Of a DNA stretch of 64,000 bases, positions 23,449-34,277 are shown in pieces (the stretch's first letter is position 1; every line of letters starts with the position of its first letter). The translations under genes were made by a program, and so were the position numbers. The stretch covers positions 620,001 through 684,000 of the forward strand of contig JAOPHQ010002277.1 in the NCBI GenBank assembly GCA_030340625.1, read 5' to 3'. The notes under the pieces were generated by a model. It saw only the letters and a list, made by a program, of their open reading frames with translations, did no database searches and was not told where the DNA came from. Origin of the DNA: Merluccius polli. Taxonomy: Eukaryota > Chordata > Actinopteri > Gadiformes > Merlucciidae.

Positions 23449-23826
23449 GGTGTTATGCCGAGTTCTGCCTGCCCGCCGAGAACTGCATGCACCTCGCGGA
23501 ACTGCATGCACCTCGCGGGAGCGCGTGGGATTTCAGATAGTTATGCTAAAACAATATTTTAATATTTTTTAATGTGGAAAATGAATGTTTTTCCAGGCTA
23601 GAAGAGAAGCACATGTATGAAATTCACACTGTTAAGCCAAAACAGCCCAAAATATGAGCTGGTCAAACCATGTGATTCAAACATCTCCAGCATTAAAGTT
23701 ACAGGGTGGATGCATTATTCGGCAGTGCTGTATATGAGCTGCCGAGAAGTGCATCCCCCTGTTTTTCATGCAGTTCCGCGAGGTGCATGCAGTTCTCGGC
23801 GGGCAGGCAGAACTCGGCATAACACC
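23449..23826. mobile_element. Element with perfect 60-bp terminal inverted repeats
   Basis: The left arm (23449-23508, starting GGTGTTATGCCGAG) and the right arm (23767-23826) are perfect reverse complements over 60 bases. Within the arm a GAACTGCATGCACCTCGCG block is partly repeated. The 258-base interior has no motif. No TSD is obvious. It is probably a foldback MITE inside the hAT element. Confidence 0.8.
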
Positions 23827-23889
23827 GGCCGTCGGCAAAAGAGCCACATGTGGCTCGCGAGCCATAGGTTCCCGACCCCTGCGCTATGG

Positions 23890-25019
23890 TAATGTCATTC
23901 GCTTATGCTAAAGATGTTAGCTTTGTTCATTGAACAAGTGAAGTGAAATCTAAATTGGTCCAGTGTAATATGTGTGTTGTGTATGTATTTAACCCTTGCA
24001 TATCTGTTATATGCTGTATGGTTATTTGTGTGATCTTCATTTGTGCTTTTTAAGAACACAAATCTGCACTTTGCTAATTGTGCACATTAGATAATTTTGG
24101 TGTTGTTTAACTACATTTACTGTGCACTTAAAGTACATTAAGCTGCACTTGCATTGCTTTGTAGATTTTACTGTAGGCTGCTGTTGCATGGCAGAGGGTG
24201 CACACAGCATGTGTTTTCCTTTTATTGTTATTATTTTATGCCAATTGAGATATGTGACAGAGGAAATATTTGTTTTATAATTCATTTTGAGTGAAAGGTT
24301 ATTTCAGTAACCATAATTCTCAAATATTTTGATTGTATTATATGTGTTGATCTTTAATAATTGTGAAATCCTTTTACAATGGTTCATGAGTTATTCTCTG
24401 GTAATTTAAAGAATAAGCAGGGAAATTAGAAGTTATATTCTAGCTTTTATGTGGTGTACTGATTAGAAGCTTGAATGCTCTGACCTTATTCACAATAGGT
24501 CAGGTTTTTTGTGGATCCCGAGAGTTCCCGACCTACCTGGAGTTGGAGCTTGGATGTTTGATGGCGAGCTACGGCCCAATGGAGAAGAATTAGAGATCCC
24601 AATTGCATGCAAAAGACTGGAACCCTGAACCCCAGAAACTTTGCTTCTACACACAACGTTAACACATTCAACAGTGCGGTAGGAAAAACAGTTGCCACTT
24701 TTCCAGTGGACTGAGCAGTATTATCTGCTGCAAGGACTAAGTGTGTGAGGTTGAAAGGGTTACATTGAATTCAAAGACTATATATACAGCTGTGATTTAT
24801 TTTGTTTTATTTTTTATAATTACCCGGGTAAGAATTGTACTGTATACTGTGTAACTGTATTCTATTCATCCTTCCCTGTTCTTTATTAAAAGGGGAAGAG
24901 TAGTTCTTTCTCAAAGGAGAGATATTGTGTCTGAGTTGTTCCTGGTGTGTTGTTTGGTTCATCTTTGGCTCCGTAGTCGTATCTAGAGTTTCTGATCTGC
25001 CTAGCCATAGATAAAATAT
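23890..25019. other. Intergenic, possible LTR-like 3' part
   Basis: It is AT-rich, and I recognise no gene. From about 24780 the sequence has a TATATATACAG box, a CTTTATTAAAAGGGGAAG segment and a TG-rich stretch that could be the end of an LTR or the promoter of the short frame at 25040. I found no second copy in the window, so this stays open. Confidence 0.35.
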
Positions 25020-25039
25020 TACATTTGGTCACTACAGTT

Positions 25040-25285
25040 CTTTCATATTTTTGTAGCTCCACCAAAAAGGGTTACAATTGGATTGAAGAGAAGTGCCTCA
25101 TCCTGATTGGCATGTGGGTGAGATCTTCTCTAGATTTACATCTCTTAGAGGTGGGTCTTCAACTAGATGATGGTAACCCGACCTGGATAGACCTCTCTCC
25201 AGCTGCTGAATGGCTAACTGGGAAGAGCTCTTCCAGTTGGGCGAGACTAGCTCATGAATTTGACCTTATTAGAACAATAGAATAG
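25040..25285 (+). pseudogene. Unrecognised short frame, possibly retroelement gag
   Basis: An acceptor-like TTTCATATTTTTGTAG ends at about 25059 and is followed by about 75 codons with a protein-like composition (GYNWIEEKCLILIGMW, then WIDLSPAAEWL). The stop is at 25283. I do not recognise the family. An aromatic- and Leu-rich N-terminal domain just after LTR-like sequence would suit a gag matrix region, but that is inference. An L1 insertion begins about 150 bases downstream. Confidence 0.3.
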
Positions 25286-25444
25286 TTTACCTAGTCTAAA
25301 AGTAAATAAAAATAATGTGTGCATAAGTTCTAAAGGTAATGCTAAACAACTAAATTAGTTGTTCCAAAGAGCTTGATAAATTAGGATCTAGAATCAGTAC
25401 TATATATTATATTATTAAAATATAAGGGAAATTCCCAACAATCA

Positions 25445-26190
25445 CTATTTCAGGTACTTACAGGTACGTAGTTTTGCCAAGAAACACTTCCCATTTCCCT
25501 CCTTATCACCTAAAAATGCAACCGATATCATACTGGACCTGGACCCTACGTTGAAAAGAAGGGTGTCTAAAATCTACAAAACAGTACTAGGCATTAGCCC
25601 CCCTCAGTGGGACAATGCCAGACTGGCATGGGAAGAGGACCTAGGTGTTGCACTGTCTGACGAGACATGGCAATGTAGCTTAAAACGCATACATACCACC
25701 TCTTTATGCTTAAAACACGGTCTTATTCAATTTAAAATTGTGCATCGGTTGCATTATTCACCCGAGAAACTGGCCAAAATATATCCTGGCACCAATCCTG
25801 TGTGTCCGAGGTGTGGCCACAGTCCAGCTAAATTAGGTCATATGTTTTGGTCTTGCAATTCACTTAACTTCTGGGGCAGGGTCTTTGAAGCAATCTCCTC
25901 CATTTGTGACAGAACAGTGAATCCCGATCCAACAGTTGCTATTTTCGGGGTATTCCCATCAGAAGAACAATTTGCTGTCCCCCAGGTAAATGCTGTAGCA
26001 TTTATTACACTACTAGCCCGGAGACAAATTCTTTTGCACTGGAAGTCTGTAACACCCCCCTTGTTTATGGACACTGGGTCAAAGAGGTACTCTCTGTGAT
26101 CCCATTAGAGAAGTTGAGATATAATCGGAGTAATTCACGGGACAGATACACTAAAACCTGGGCCCCCTTTATAGAATTTGTTGAAAATGT
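25445..26190 (+). pseudogene. L1 ORF2 C-terminal region
   Basis: The frame (about 182 codons from 25551, extending upstream to about 25445) contains the segment after L1 reverse transcriptase. It ends in the Cys-rich motif CPRCGHSPAKLGHMFWSC, the C-terminal zinc-knuckle-like feature of L1 ORF2. It stops at 26097-26099, after which the frame continues with one shift. The endonuclease and polymerase are absent because of 5' truncation. Confidence 0.8.
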
Positions 26191-26317
26191 ATCCACATGA
26201 TGTCATTCTTTACATATCGATGTACTGCCAACTGGATCTACTGATGTATGGTATGATAATATGTGGTATAACGTTACAGGATATTCCCTTTTTGAGCATT
26301 GTAAAGTGTTATACAGG

Positions 26318-28239
26318 CAGTGGCGACTGGTCATTAGGGGCAGGCAGAGCCCCACCTTCTCTCACAAGAAAAAAAAAAAAATTAAAAAAAAAATACAATA
26401 AAAAATAAAAAAAAAATTATATATACATTTTGTTAAAAATATATATATTTCAAAAAAATCTCCCCATAATGTACTGTAAAATAATATGTTTGGCGCTTTT
26501 AGTTCATTTTTAGTCGACCCTAGCTTGCTTCTTCAGCCTGAGGGGGGCTGGTGGGGCTAGAAATGGCTTTAAGTGGAGCTAGCCCCACCTGTCTAATGGT
26601 AGTGTGTATTGGGACTTGAAAAATTGAACTGCGCATGCTCAGCATGTTCTCCGTTGAAGTGGACGGAGAAAAATATTTTTCCTATGGTAGGGCTATCCCC
26701 ACCGGCACTGTATGGACATATATGGTTCGTTCCGCTACAGCGTCATTTCATTGTTCGCAGCTATTGGCTGTAGTGTGCGGCGCGGCGTGATGAGTCATGA
26801 CTCGAGTGACTTCGTCCTCACGTGTGCGCCGTGTGAGAAGTTGCTAACAAGCACGTCGGAGGTACGCAAACGAAAACAGGTATGTACTCGGTCGGATCAA
26901 CACTTGTATTAAACTGTGTGGGAAATGTGAGACAGCACTGCGGGGTCACGACGAGTCGGCGGTCTGAATCCGGGGATATTCCGGTGTATTTTTGAGACGA
27001 TGTGTGAGGGCGATGCTCGGCTTCAGCGGCGCTATGACGCTCAGCCCGTATTCAAAGGGACATCACCACACAGGACCAACTATTAGACTGCATGTATGAA
27101 GTGGACAGGGACAGCCGAACAAGTGGACGAGACATCATGTGTTGCTGTACAGGCCGACGAGACAACGGATGTCTCCTGTAAATCACAGATGGTGGTTGTG
27201 CTGCGATACCTTCTGCCATGTAACACAGTGACAGTTAAGTGTTGTTCTTGTCAATGTTGTGTCTGTTTATGTTTGTCCCGTCTTATATGTCCCCACTCCT
27301 GGCCTGCACCTTGTCGTGGTGAGTGGGCTTTAAACCAAGACAGGCCATTCTGAATCTTTTCTTTCACAGCTATTATCTTTGCTTTCTCCTCCAGGACACT
27401 GCCTAGGCCTATGGGAGGTCTCCATGGTAACATGATATTGGGTTCTTATAGTGGCTCTTACAGCTGTTTGCACTAGTGTCATTTTAGGTTTGCGGAAGCT
27501 TAGTTTAAAGTTTAAAAACTATACTTTCATTATTGCAATGTTTTGATGTCAGCAATAAAATATTAAAAGCTGCACTAATGTACTTTATTAATTAAATATA
27601 TATGATACATGGATAACAGTCACTTAGTTCAAAAACCAAAAGCCCAGCATACTGAATAGTGTTAAAGTATATTTTATTTGTAATGGTTGAGCCCCAGTAC
27701 CTGCCTGCTGTCCTGGTTATCTTTCCACAGTTCCTTGTGGGTGGAGCTGAGGGCTGAATAGAGAATGGGAAGCACCAAGCCAGGGCTACAAACAGCATGG
27801 TGGGACACTGACACGTAAGTTAGACCAATGAAGAAAGCTCAATCTCTATTTTGAAATACTTTTGCTTTTTTATGAAAATTACCAATTTTATTTGTAATAT
27901 ATTAGGGCTGTAACGTTTTCAAAAAATGAATTTCAAACAAATTTAAAATGCCCCGTAATTTGTTTGAATAGATTCTAATACCCCCTCCACATTGGCTTGG
28001 TTTACTGATAGGTTTAGAGCCGTTTAGCGTATTACTGCCTTCCACAGGTCAGATGTTGAACTAGATTTTACATACAGTCCTGTGTTGTGCAGGATAGCCG
28101 GGAACAGGCGGAGTCAACCTCCACAAAGATTGCCACGACTGTGAAAACAAACGGGTGGCGGCACGGACACTGGTACGTCATTTAAAAAAAAAAAAAAGTG
28201 CCTAGCCCCACCGGTTTTTTACATGTAGAAACGCCACTG
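26318..28239. mobile_element. hAT element in the L1 3' UTR
   Basis: The ends are CAGTGGCGAC and CGCCACTG with an exact 8-bp TSD TATACAGG (26310-26317 and 28240-28247). The element is 1922 bp, has A-rich runs near 26370-26420, and keeps only a fragment of transposase. A further TAGGGCTGTAACG-like MITE end is seen near 27904. Confidence 0.9.
27100..27240 (+). pseudogene. hAT transposase scrap (DUF4371/ZMYM1-like)
   Basis: A stretch of about 45 codons reads VQADETTDVSCKSQMVVVLRY, cut here to its key residues DETTDV and QMVVVLRY. This is the start of the catalytic region in ZMYM1-like hAT transposases, where the Asp-Glu pair includes the first catalytic Asp. The rest of the protein is missing. 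Confidence 0.65.
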
Positions 28240-28463
28240 TATACAGGAAACGTTTGTAACTATATTTTGTGTACTTACCTCTACTTTTTGTTTTTGTTTG
28301 TTTTGTGTTTTGTTCTTTGGTTGTTTTTCTTTTCTTGAGCCTTGGTGGGTGGGATGGGGTGGGTTTGTAATACATTGTATCTTTGTCATTCTTTGTTTTG
28401 TAAATTGAAAATCTATAAATAAAGTACTTAAAAAAAAAAATATATATACGTATATAAGGGAAA

Positions 28464-29044
28464 GCTTTTTTGGGAGAATGCAAGCGAGAAGAATAGATGC
28501 TATATGCTTAGCTTTGTGTTAGTTTCCCGTGACTTCTTCAAAGTCACGAGGGGGGAATGAGGTGTATTTCCTGATATATATTTGCAGGTTATTCTCCTTC
28601 CTTCTTTCATTCATTGTATTTCACTCATTCTTTATCTGTAGAATACTGCTGTGTTATGAGAGCACATCCTGTGTCTCTCTGTAAACTATAGGGACAATCC
28701 TGAGTGCCTGCTGAAACAACAAGAAGATGCCCTAATGACCTCAGAAGGTTTTGAGTAGTACCCTTTTTTGAGTAGTAAATCTATACCTTCTTCCAGATGC
28801 ATTGTTTCAGCTTGCCGGACTGCCGCGTATGGTCTGGCTCAGGCCTATAAGAAGTGTGTGCATTAGAGCGGATTCAGATTCGGACCCCATTGGGGGATTC
28901 GGACTCCATTCAGATGCATTGAATGTCATCCCGCTTGTGTTCTGTTAAATAAAAAGTTATTTACTCAGACATTTTTGGGAGTGGACCTCCATCATTTCAT
29001 CATCCACAGACCAGCATTCTGGCAGCCGAGAAGAATATACCACA
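28464..29044 (+). other. LTR-like sequence downstream of the L1
   Basis: A purine tract GAGGGGGGAATGA ends at about 28560. It is followed by about 440 bases with a CTGTTAAATAAAAAG polyadenylation-like signal near 28945. A TGGCAGCCGAG sequence near 29020 could be a primer binding site. There are no long open frames. The reading as an LTR is weak because no partner copy is present. Confidence 0.3.
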
Positions 29045-29144
29045 TTATCTAATTAAGGTTTTTGTTAAACTTGCTGAAGACAGATGGACTAAAGACGGAT
29101 GTGAAATGTTGTACTCAACCTTTCTGTAATTTTATATTCTTTAG

Positions 29145-29331
29145 CATTGATGCTTCAAGTGACAATAGCTCACTAGGGAGGCAGGTCAATGATGACCCAA
29201 AACCAAACACCAGGATGAGGAACATGGTGATTGATGCCATCCCCCACCTTTGCTTATTTTCAATCATGGATATAGCTAAGGGACAGGAAGTAACATATGA
29301 CTATGGAGGAGTCAACCTGCCATGGCGTTAA
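29145..29331 (+). pseudogene. Orphan exon with SET-domain C-terminal half
   Basis: SET domains transfer methyl groups from S-adenosylmethionine to lysine. The exon follows a good acceptor (TTTTTATATTCTTTAG ending 29144) and encodes SLGRQVNDD, then PHLCLFSIMDIAKGQEVTYDYGG, then LPWR and a stop. These correspond to the RxxNH motif, with His replaced by Asp, and to the ELxYDYG motif of KMT5A-like SET proteins. A donor-like AAAAAGGTATGT lies at 29350-29361, beyond the stop. No upstream SET exons are visible in the 800 bases before it, which look LTR-like. It is therefore a stranded exon or part of a dispersed KMT5A-like family. Confidence 0.6.
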
Positions 29332-30197
29332 TGCAACAAGCAGACACAGAAAAAGGTATGTTGTGTAGATATTAATTGTATGATTTTAGCAGTCCAGTGC
29401 AAAGCATGTACACTCAGATGTATCACATGTATCACATCCCCAATTACTGTATACAAACTGTATGGTGCAAATATCTACATGCTTTTAAAGTCTGTGTAAA
29501 CCAAAGGGAAATATGTGTTTCGAGTTTATCACATTATAGAAACGTTATTAACCACCCAGCCAAATTTGAATGATTAAACAAGTCGCCAAGTATATAAAAT
29601 TAGAATTCAAAATGCTAAACCACGCCCAACTGTCAAACTTGTGATTGAGCGTGACAAGCAGTGATGGAACTGCATGCTGGTTGTTAGGGGCATGTACCCT
29701 TTAAGCCCATAAAGTCCTGAACACGAAAATGGTGAAAAATAGAAAAACAGTCTAACTCCACAATTCAACATTAAATGGTTTTACAGTTTTTTCACGTTTT
29801 CAGCAATGACTTTCTAATGTGTGTAGAATTTGCTTTACACGGTTGTTAAGCGTTTACTTTGGCTATTATTGTTTTATTAAAATAAGTCAGTTCAAAGTCT
29901 TTTTAACTGAAAGTAAAAACATACAATAAAAAAAACTGTCTTAATTCAGATAATTAAATCAGCAGAATTGTAGGCAGTTTAAACAAAGCAGAACATTCTA
30001 ACTTATAAGCAGAACCGAAACTTAAATGTCTTAAGAGGTACCCGGTTCTTGGCATTTTGGATTTGGCTCTAGTTTGGAACCGGTTGTAGGTTCCCAACCC
30101 TATTGATAGCCCAATATAATGGTGTTGAGTGGATTATGAGTGGATTATGACTATGATGACTATGACTATGAGACTATGACGATGACTATCGGTTGAC
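29332..30197. other. Intergenic
   Basis: AT-rich with no gene signal. Near 30030-30105 an inverted GGTTC/GAACC-rich stretch resembles a MITE remnant. 30120-30185 is a degenerate GACTATGA/GGATTATGA short repeat. Confidence 0.5.
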
Positions 30198-30311
30198 ATT
30201 CAATTCAATTCAATTTTTTTTGTATAGCGCCAATTCATAACAGAAGTTATCTCAGGGCACTTTTCAAATGGAGCAGGTCTAGACCGAACTCCTTATAACA
30301 TTTACAGAGAC
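30198..30311 (-). repeat. LINE 3' tail in reverse orientation
   Basis: It starts with CAATTCAATTCAATT and continues through TTGTATAGCGCC. Read on the - strand this is a GGCGCTATACAAA...TTGAATTGAATTG tail typical of fish L2-like elements. Only about 115 bases remain. Confidence 0.65.
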
Positions 30312-31583
30312 CCAACAGTACCACAGACATTGAAACTGATCCAGATGCCATAAGCTTTACTAGTCTGCTGGAGGCATTTGATCTCTCTCAACATGTCCGT
30401 GGACCCACCCACAATAAAGGACATACTCTTGACCTGGGGCCTCATGTACAAAGCTTGCTTACGCACAAAAAAGCTGCGTAAGCCACTTCTCACGCAAACG
30501 TTCGGATGTACAAAGACTGACTTGACGTGAAAAAGTCTCCACGCAAACTAAATGCCTTGCTTATGCACATTTCTGCTGCATTTTGTCAGTTGGCGGCACA
30601 TAGAGGCAATGCAGCGCAACAACATTAGGCTACGCGATCACGAGTCATGAAGTAATATTGCAGTATGGGGCTAGTAAAAAGTGGATTTGTACGTCGGGCT
30701 GCACTTCAATCATGCGTTATTGTTGTCGAGAGGCATAATGTGACACTGTTGTAGATATTAGGCTAAACTTAAACAGACACATAAAATTAAATTGTCAATA
30801 TTGGAATTAAAAGTAAATTAAAAGGAAGCCCAAGCTATATTATTTTCAGTGACGACTTGTTTATTAAACGTTACATATTTTCAGGGCCACGCATGACATC
30901 TGGCCTAATGGATCTCTCTCCACGCATTTGTCGTGAAATTCTTGACTGCTATATCATTTGATGTTGCGTGGAGTAAGCACAAGCCATTGTTACTTAAAAT
31001 CAATCCATCAATGAACCAGTCGGACAACTTCTAATTATATTATTGACACCTTGGGTGTATGGGGACAACCTATCGTCAGCATGCATCCAAATTAATGAGA
31101 ATATAAAAGCACGCGCAAAATGTTGCAATAATCGAGAGGTTGACAATGTCTTGGCCTTGTTAGAAGATATTGCGAATGGTCGCATTCGAAATGAACGGGT
31201 GTCACGATGATGACTGGCTTATCAGCCGATTCAGATTTCCAAAAGCTAGGCTATATCCTCTTTTTTGCAGAGATAGCCGGTTTTCCCAATGTAATCGGAG
31301 CGATCGACTGCACACACATTGCAATAAAGGCGCCATCTGAAGGGGAATATGCGTACGTGAATAGGACACTTTCATTCCTTAAACGTGCAAATAATCTGTG
31401 ATGCCCAAATGCGCCTTACGAATATCGTGGCAAGGTGGCCTTGGTCAACCCATGATTCATTCGTCCTGACTAACAGCTCGGTTGGGAATAGGTTGGAGCC
31501 TGGCAGTGTGTGATGGGTGGCTAATTGGTAAGCAATTTAAAACACTTTAAAGTGAATTGACTTCAATCTATGTTGGGTAGCCT

Positions 31584-33080
31584 CAGTGCCGGTTCTAACC
31601 TCCATGGGGCCCTAAGCAAAATCCTGTTAAGGGGCCCTCCTATCTGAACTCTGCGGGCCAAAATATAACCATGTTTTACAGTCACCTTTACTAGTCTTGT
31701 CTTTGGGGTAAGAAAAATCCTGTCTTGGTTTGAATGGACCTCTGCGCACAAACTCAGTTCGCATAGAGTCTGTTAAGACTGGAGGCCAGTCTGCTGGGTC
31801 ATTTGGTGGAGCGGTTTTAGGGTCTGGGCTGCTTGTACTGGCTGTTCAAAAGTGACTTATATTAACACTACATGAGTTAAAAGTAATTGTTTCAAATTCA
31901 AATACATTTGAAAAGCCTACAACTAATAGTTGCAATAACCACAGCACAGGCTATAACAATATGAAAAATGACAATAATAAGTTTCCATATGAACAAAAAC
32001 CATAACTGTTCAGATAGCCAATGTTGTTATTTAAATGTTATTAAATGAATTACAATGAATATGTTTAATACTTCATGCTTATAATTTAGACTAGGCCTGC
32101 TATGTGTATATCTAGTGTGCAGGCAGCACAGCAAATCAAAATTCAACGAAATATTTAGGCTAGTCAAAGTTAATCCTTTTGCCTTCTTTCCATTTGATAA
32201 AGGCGTTCAGTTGTATCTAAGCCAAGCCAACTAACGTTGGACTGAAATACAGTGATGGGCAGTAGCGTCGACGCTACAAGCTGTGAGGATGTCACATGCT
32301 GTGAGGATGTCATCGCGCCTATCGCATGATTTAGACTTGACGGTTTCGGCAGACAACCCGTTCTCATCCCAACTCGTAATATAGGCTACCGACGATTTGT
32401 CACGCCCCTAGATGTCTGATACTGATGCCAAAGGTACCCTCCCGCATCTGTGTGAAACGATCTGGGTTCTCATAAACCCGATCGCGGTGGTAAGAGACGA
32501 GCAGAGTCTACAGCGTCCGCTCGCAGAGCAGAGTCTACAGCGTCCGCAGTCTACTGTGAAACAATTCACTCCAAAAAGGGTTATGGGTTATGGTTAGGGT
32601 TATGGTTAGGGTTATGGTTATGGTTATGGTTAGCGTAATCTCTTACCGTGACCGGGTTATTATTGGAGTGAATGGACGCTGTAGACTCTGCTCTGCGAGC
32701 GGACGCTGTAGTTGGGATGAGAACGGGCTGCGGTTGAGTATGTGGGGATTTTTTCGGTCGCAATTGGGTTGCACATTTTTAAAAGTGGTGGGGACAAAAT
32801 TCAAATTATAAATAGTGGTGGGGACCAGGGCCGGATTAGCCAATGCGTTTTCTGGGCACGGGCCCAGGGGCCCGGCCATAGAGGGGGCCCGGCGTTCAGA
32901 TCTTTTTTTTTTTTTTTCCGCGGTAATTCCGCTTCATCTTCTTATCATTGTAGGCACTAGCTGTCGCTATAGGCTACCTGTCGCAAGTTTGACTGAAGTG
33001 GAGACGGGGGGAGGGGCCTTAATTAACCTGCGGGGCCCTACGCAACTTGCGTAGTGTGCGTATAGGGAGAACCGGCTATG
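31584..33080. mobile_element. hAT-type element nested in the Harbinger
   Basis: The ends are CAGTGCCGGTTCT and AGAACCGGCTATG with an exact 8-bp TSD GGTAGCCT (31576-31583 and 33081-33088). It contains a further palindromic element (32357-32727), a MITE-like GGGCCGGATTAGCC end near 32828, and a T-run at 32903-32918. No transposase remains. Confidence 0.85.
32357..32727. repeat. Nested palindrome with telomere-like GGTTAGGGTTAT core
   Basis: The outer arms are CCCGTTCTCATCCCAACT (32357-32374) and its reverse complement (32710-32727). Within them is a second inverted pair of roughly 38-46 bases (about 32508-32545 and 32671-32711). Its core (about 32578-32636) is a GGTTATGGTTAGGGTTAT-type repeat. 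It looks like a foldback element. Confidence 0.75.
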
Positions 33081-34277
33081 GGTAGCCTGCCTATATGCTG
33101 TAATTGTACCAATTCCCCCTTATGACCATGGCTGTTAACCCCCCTCGCCAACCCACTGACTGTCCGAGAGTAGAGATATAACAATATCCATGCACGCACT
33201 CGGTCAGTCGTGGAAAGAGCGATAGGGCAGCTCAAAAGCCGGTGGCGCTGCCTTGACCGGAGCGGGGGGATGCTGCTCTATCACCCTGAAAAGGTGTGCC
33301 GCATTGTGCAGGCATGTGGGGTTCTGCACAATATTGCGCACAGGCACGGCGTGCTATTACACGAGGTAATGGCCCTCAGACGATCCAGACCCCGGACCAA
33401 ACAATGCGCAGCCCAATGCAGAAGCCATTCGAACTCGGCAGCAGTTAATAGCAAGAATATAAAAAAGGTAAACGGAGACAACATTCATTTTTTAACTAGT
33501 TCTTTTAATGTTTCATTAATGTCTTTTAAGGCCCCAGTTATTTGTTGCAGCAGGTTGGAATTAATATCATTAATGCCCTTGATTCTCTTCCTTTCTCCAT
33601 TATCTCCTTTCTCCTAACAAGCGCACTACTGCAGGCCTATTTATACTAATTAGCATATTAAATGAGGGAGGAGACAGGGCGGAGAGTCGGGCTCGTGCAT
33701 GTGCGCTCAATTTCACGTCAATTGGGATGTACAAAGAGAATCTGCGCGAAATTGTGCTTACGCAAGGATTGATACATCCAGATTTATTTGTGCGCAGCAG
33801 CTTTCCAGATTTGGGCATCCGCAAAGTTTTAGTAAGAAATCCACGCAAGTCTTAGTACATGAGGCCCCTTGTCATCTCAAAAGGACTTAACATTACAATG
33901 CCTTTTGTTGTGGATGTAGCTTTTTCTGATCACTGCTGCATTTATTTTGATGTTTCTGCCTTCCCTGTACAATGTTACAGTTCTCGATTACTCAAAAGAC
34001 GCATAATTAATAACAATACTATTGAAAGCTTTCAAAAGAGTGTAAATGAGATGTCATTGTCCACGATATCTTCAACTGGGGACCTTGTGGACAACTTCAA
34101 CTCAAAAATACAGAGTGTATTTGACAAAATTGCACCACTCAAAACTAAATATGTTAAAAAACAAAAGGCTCCCTGGAGAAATGGAGTGGACATCAGAAAC
34201 TTAAAGAGAAAGTGTCATCAGGCAGAGCGACAGTGGAGAAAAACAAGACTTCAGGTTCACAATGTCATTTATAAGGA

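Larger units (their letters stand above)
22520..23881. mobile_element. hAT element (CAGGGGTCGGGAACC ends) with nested insertions
   Basis: The ends are CAGGGGTCGGGAACC and GGTTCCCGACCCCTG with an exact 8-bp TSD CGCTATGG (22512-22519 and 23882-23889). No transposase remains. It contains the MITE at 22699-22828, the end of another MITE near 22974 (CAGGGGTGGACTGGCCAT), GC-rich GTTACG repeats at 23070-23190, and the 60-bp inverted-repeat element at 23449-23826. Confidence 0.9.
25432..28451 (+). mobile_element. L1 LINE 3' fragment with TSD
   Basis: A 5'-truncated L1 copy. The 12-bp direct repeat ATATAAGGGAAA occurs immediately before (25420-25431) and after (28452-28463) and is the target-site duplication. 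The 3' end has AATAAAGTACTT followed by an A-run and a short TA repeat. A hAT element of 1.9 kb splits the 3' UTR. Confidence 0.85.
31190..33400 (+). pseudogene. Harbinger transposase (HARBI1-like), split
   Basis: The upstream part (31207-31530) encodes FPNVIGAIDCTHIAIKAP, the first catalytic Asp region of the DDE nuclease, followed by frameshifted remains of the next motif. The downstream part (from about 33180) encodes SVVERAIGQLKSRWRCL and KVCRIVQACGVLHNIAHRHG, the conserved C-terminal region. Several stops and the hAT insertion make it inactive. On the - strand near 33480-33620 a short frame could be the tail of the Myb-like second protein of Harbinger elements; that is uncertain. Confidence 0.8.
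30437..33867. mobile_element. PIF/Harbinger DNA transposon
   Basis: The inverted ends are GGGCCTCATGTAC and GTACATGAGGCCC. Flanking 3-bp CTG/CTT differ by one base, in line with the 3-bp TSD of Harbinger elements. The element carries a split transposase and is interrupted by a hAT element at 31584-33080. Confidence 0.85.
30312..34277 (+). pseudogene. L2 endonuclease fragment split by a Harbinger element
   Basis: 30312-30436 encodes FTSLLEAFDLSQHVRGPTH and ends in GHTLDL. 33868-34277 continues in sense with VISKGLNITMPF, the SDHCCIYFDV endonuclease motif and the linker up to RLQVHNVIYKD. Comparison with the L2 copy at 5020-5480 shows the two parts are adjacent in an intact element. Both outer ends are truncated. 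Confidence 0.8.

Noticed and set aside
22512..23889. CAGGGGTGGACTGGCCAT end near 22974 as a complete MITE
   Set aside because: Only one end is present; no inverted partner was found within the host hAT.
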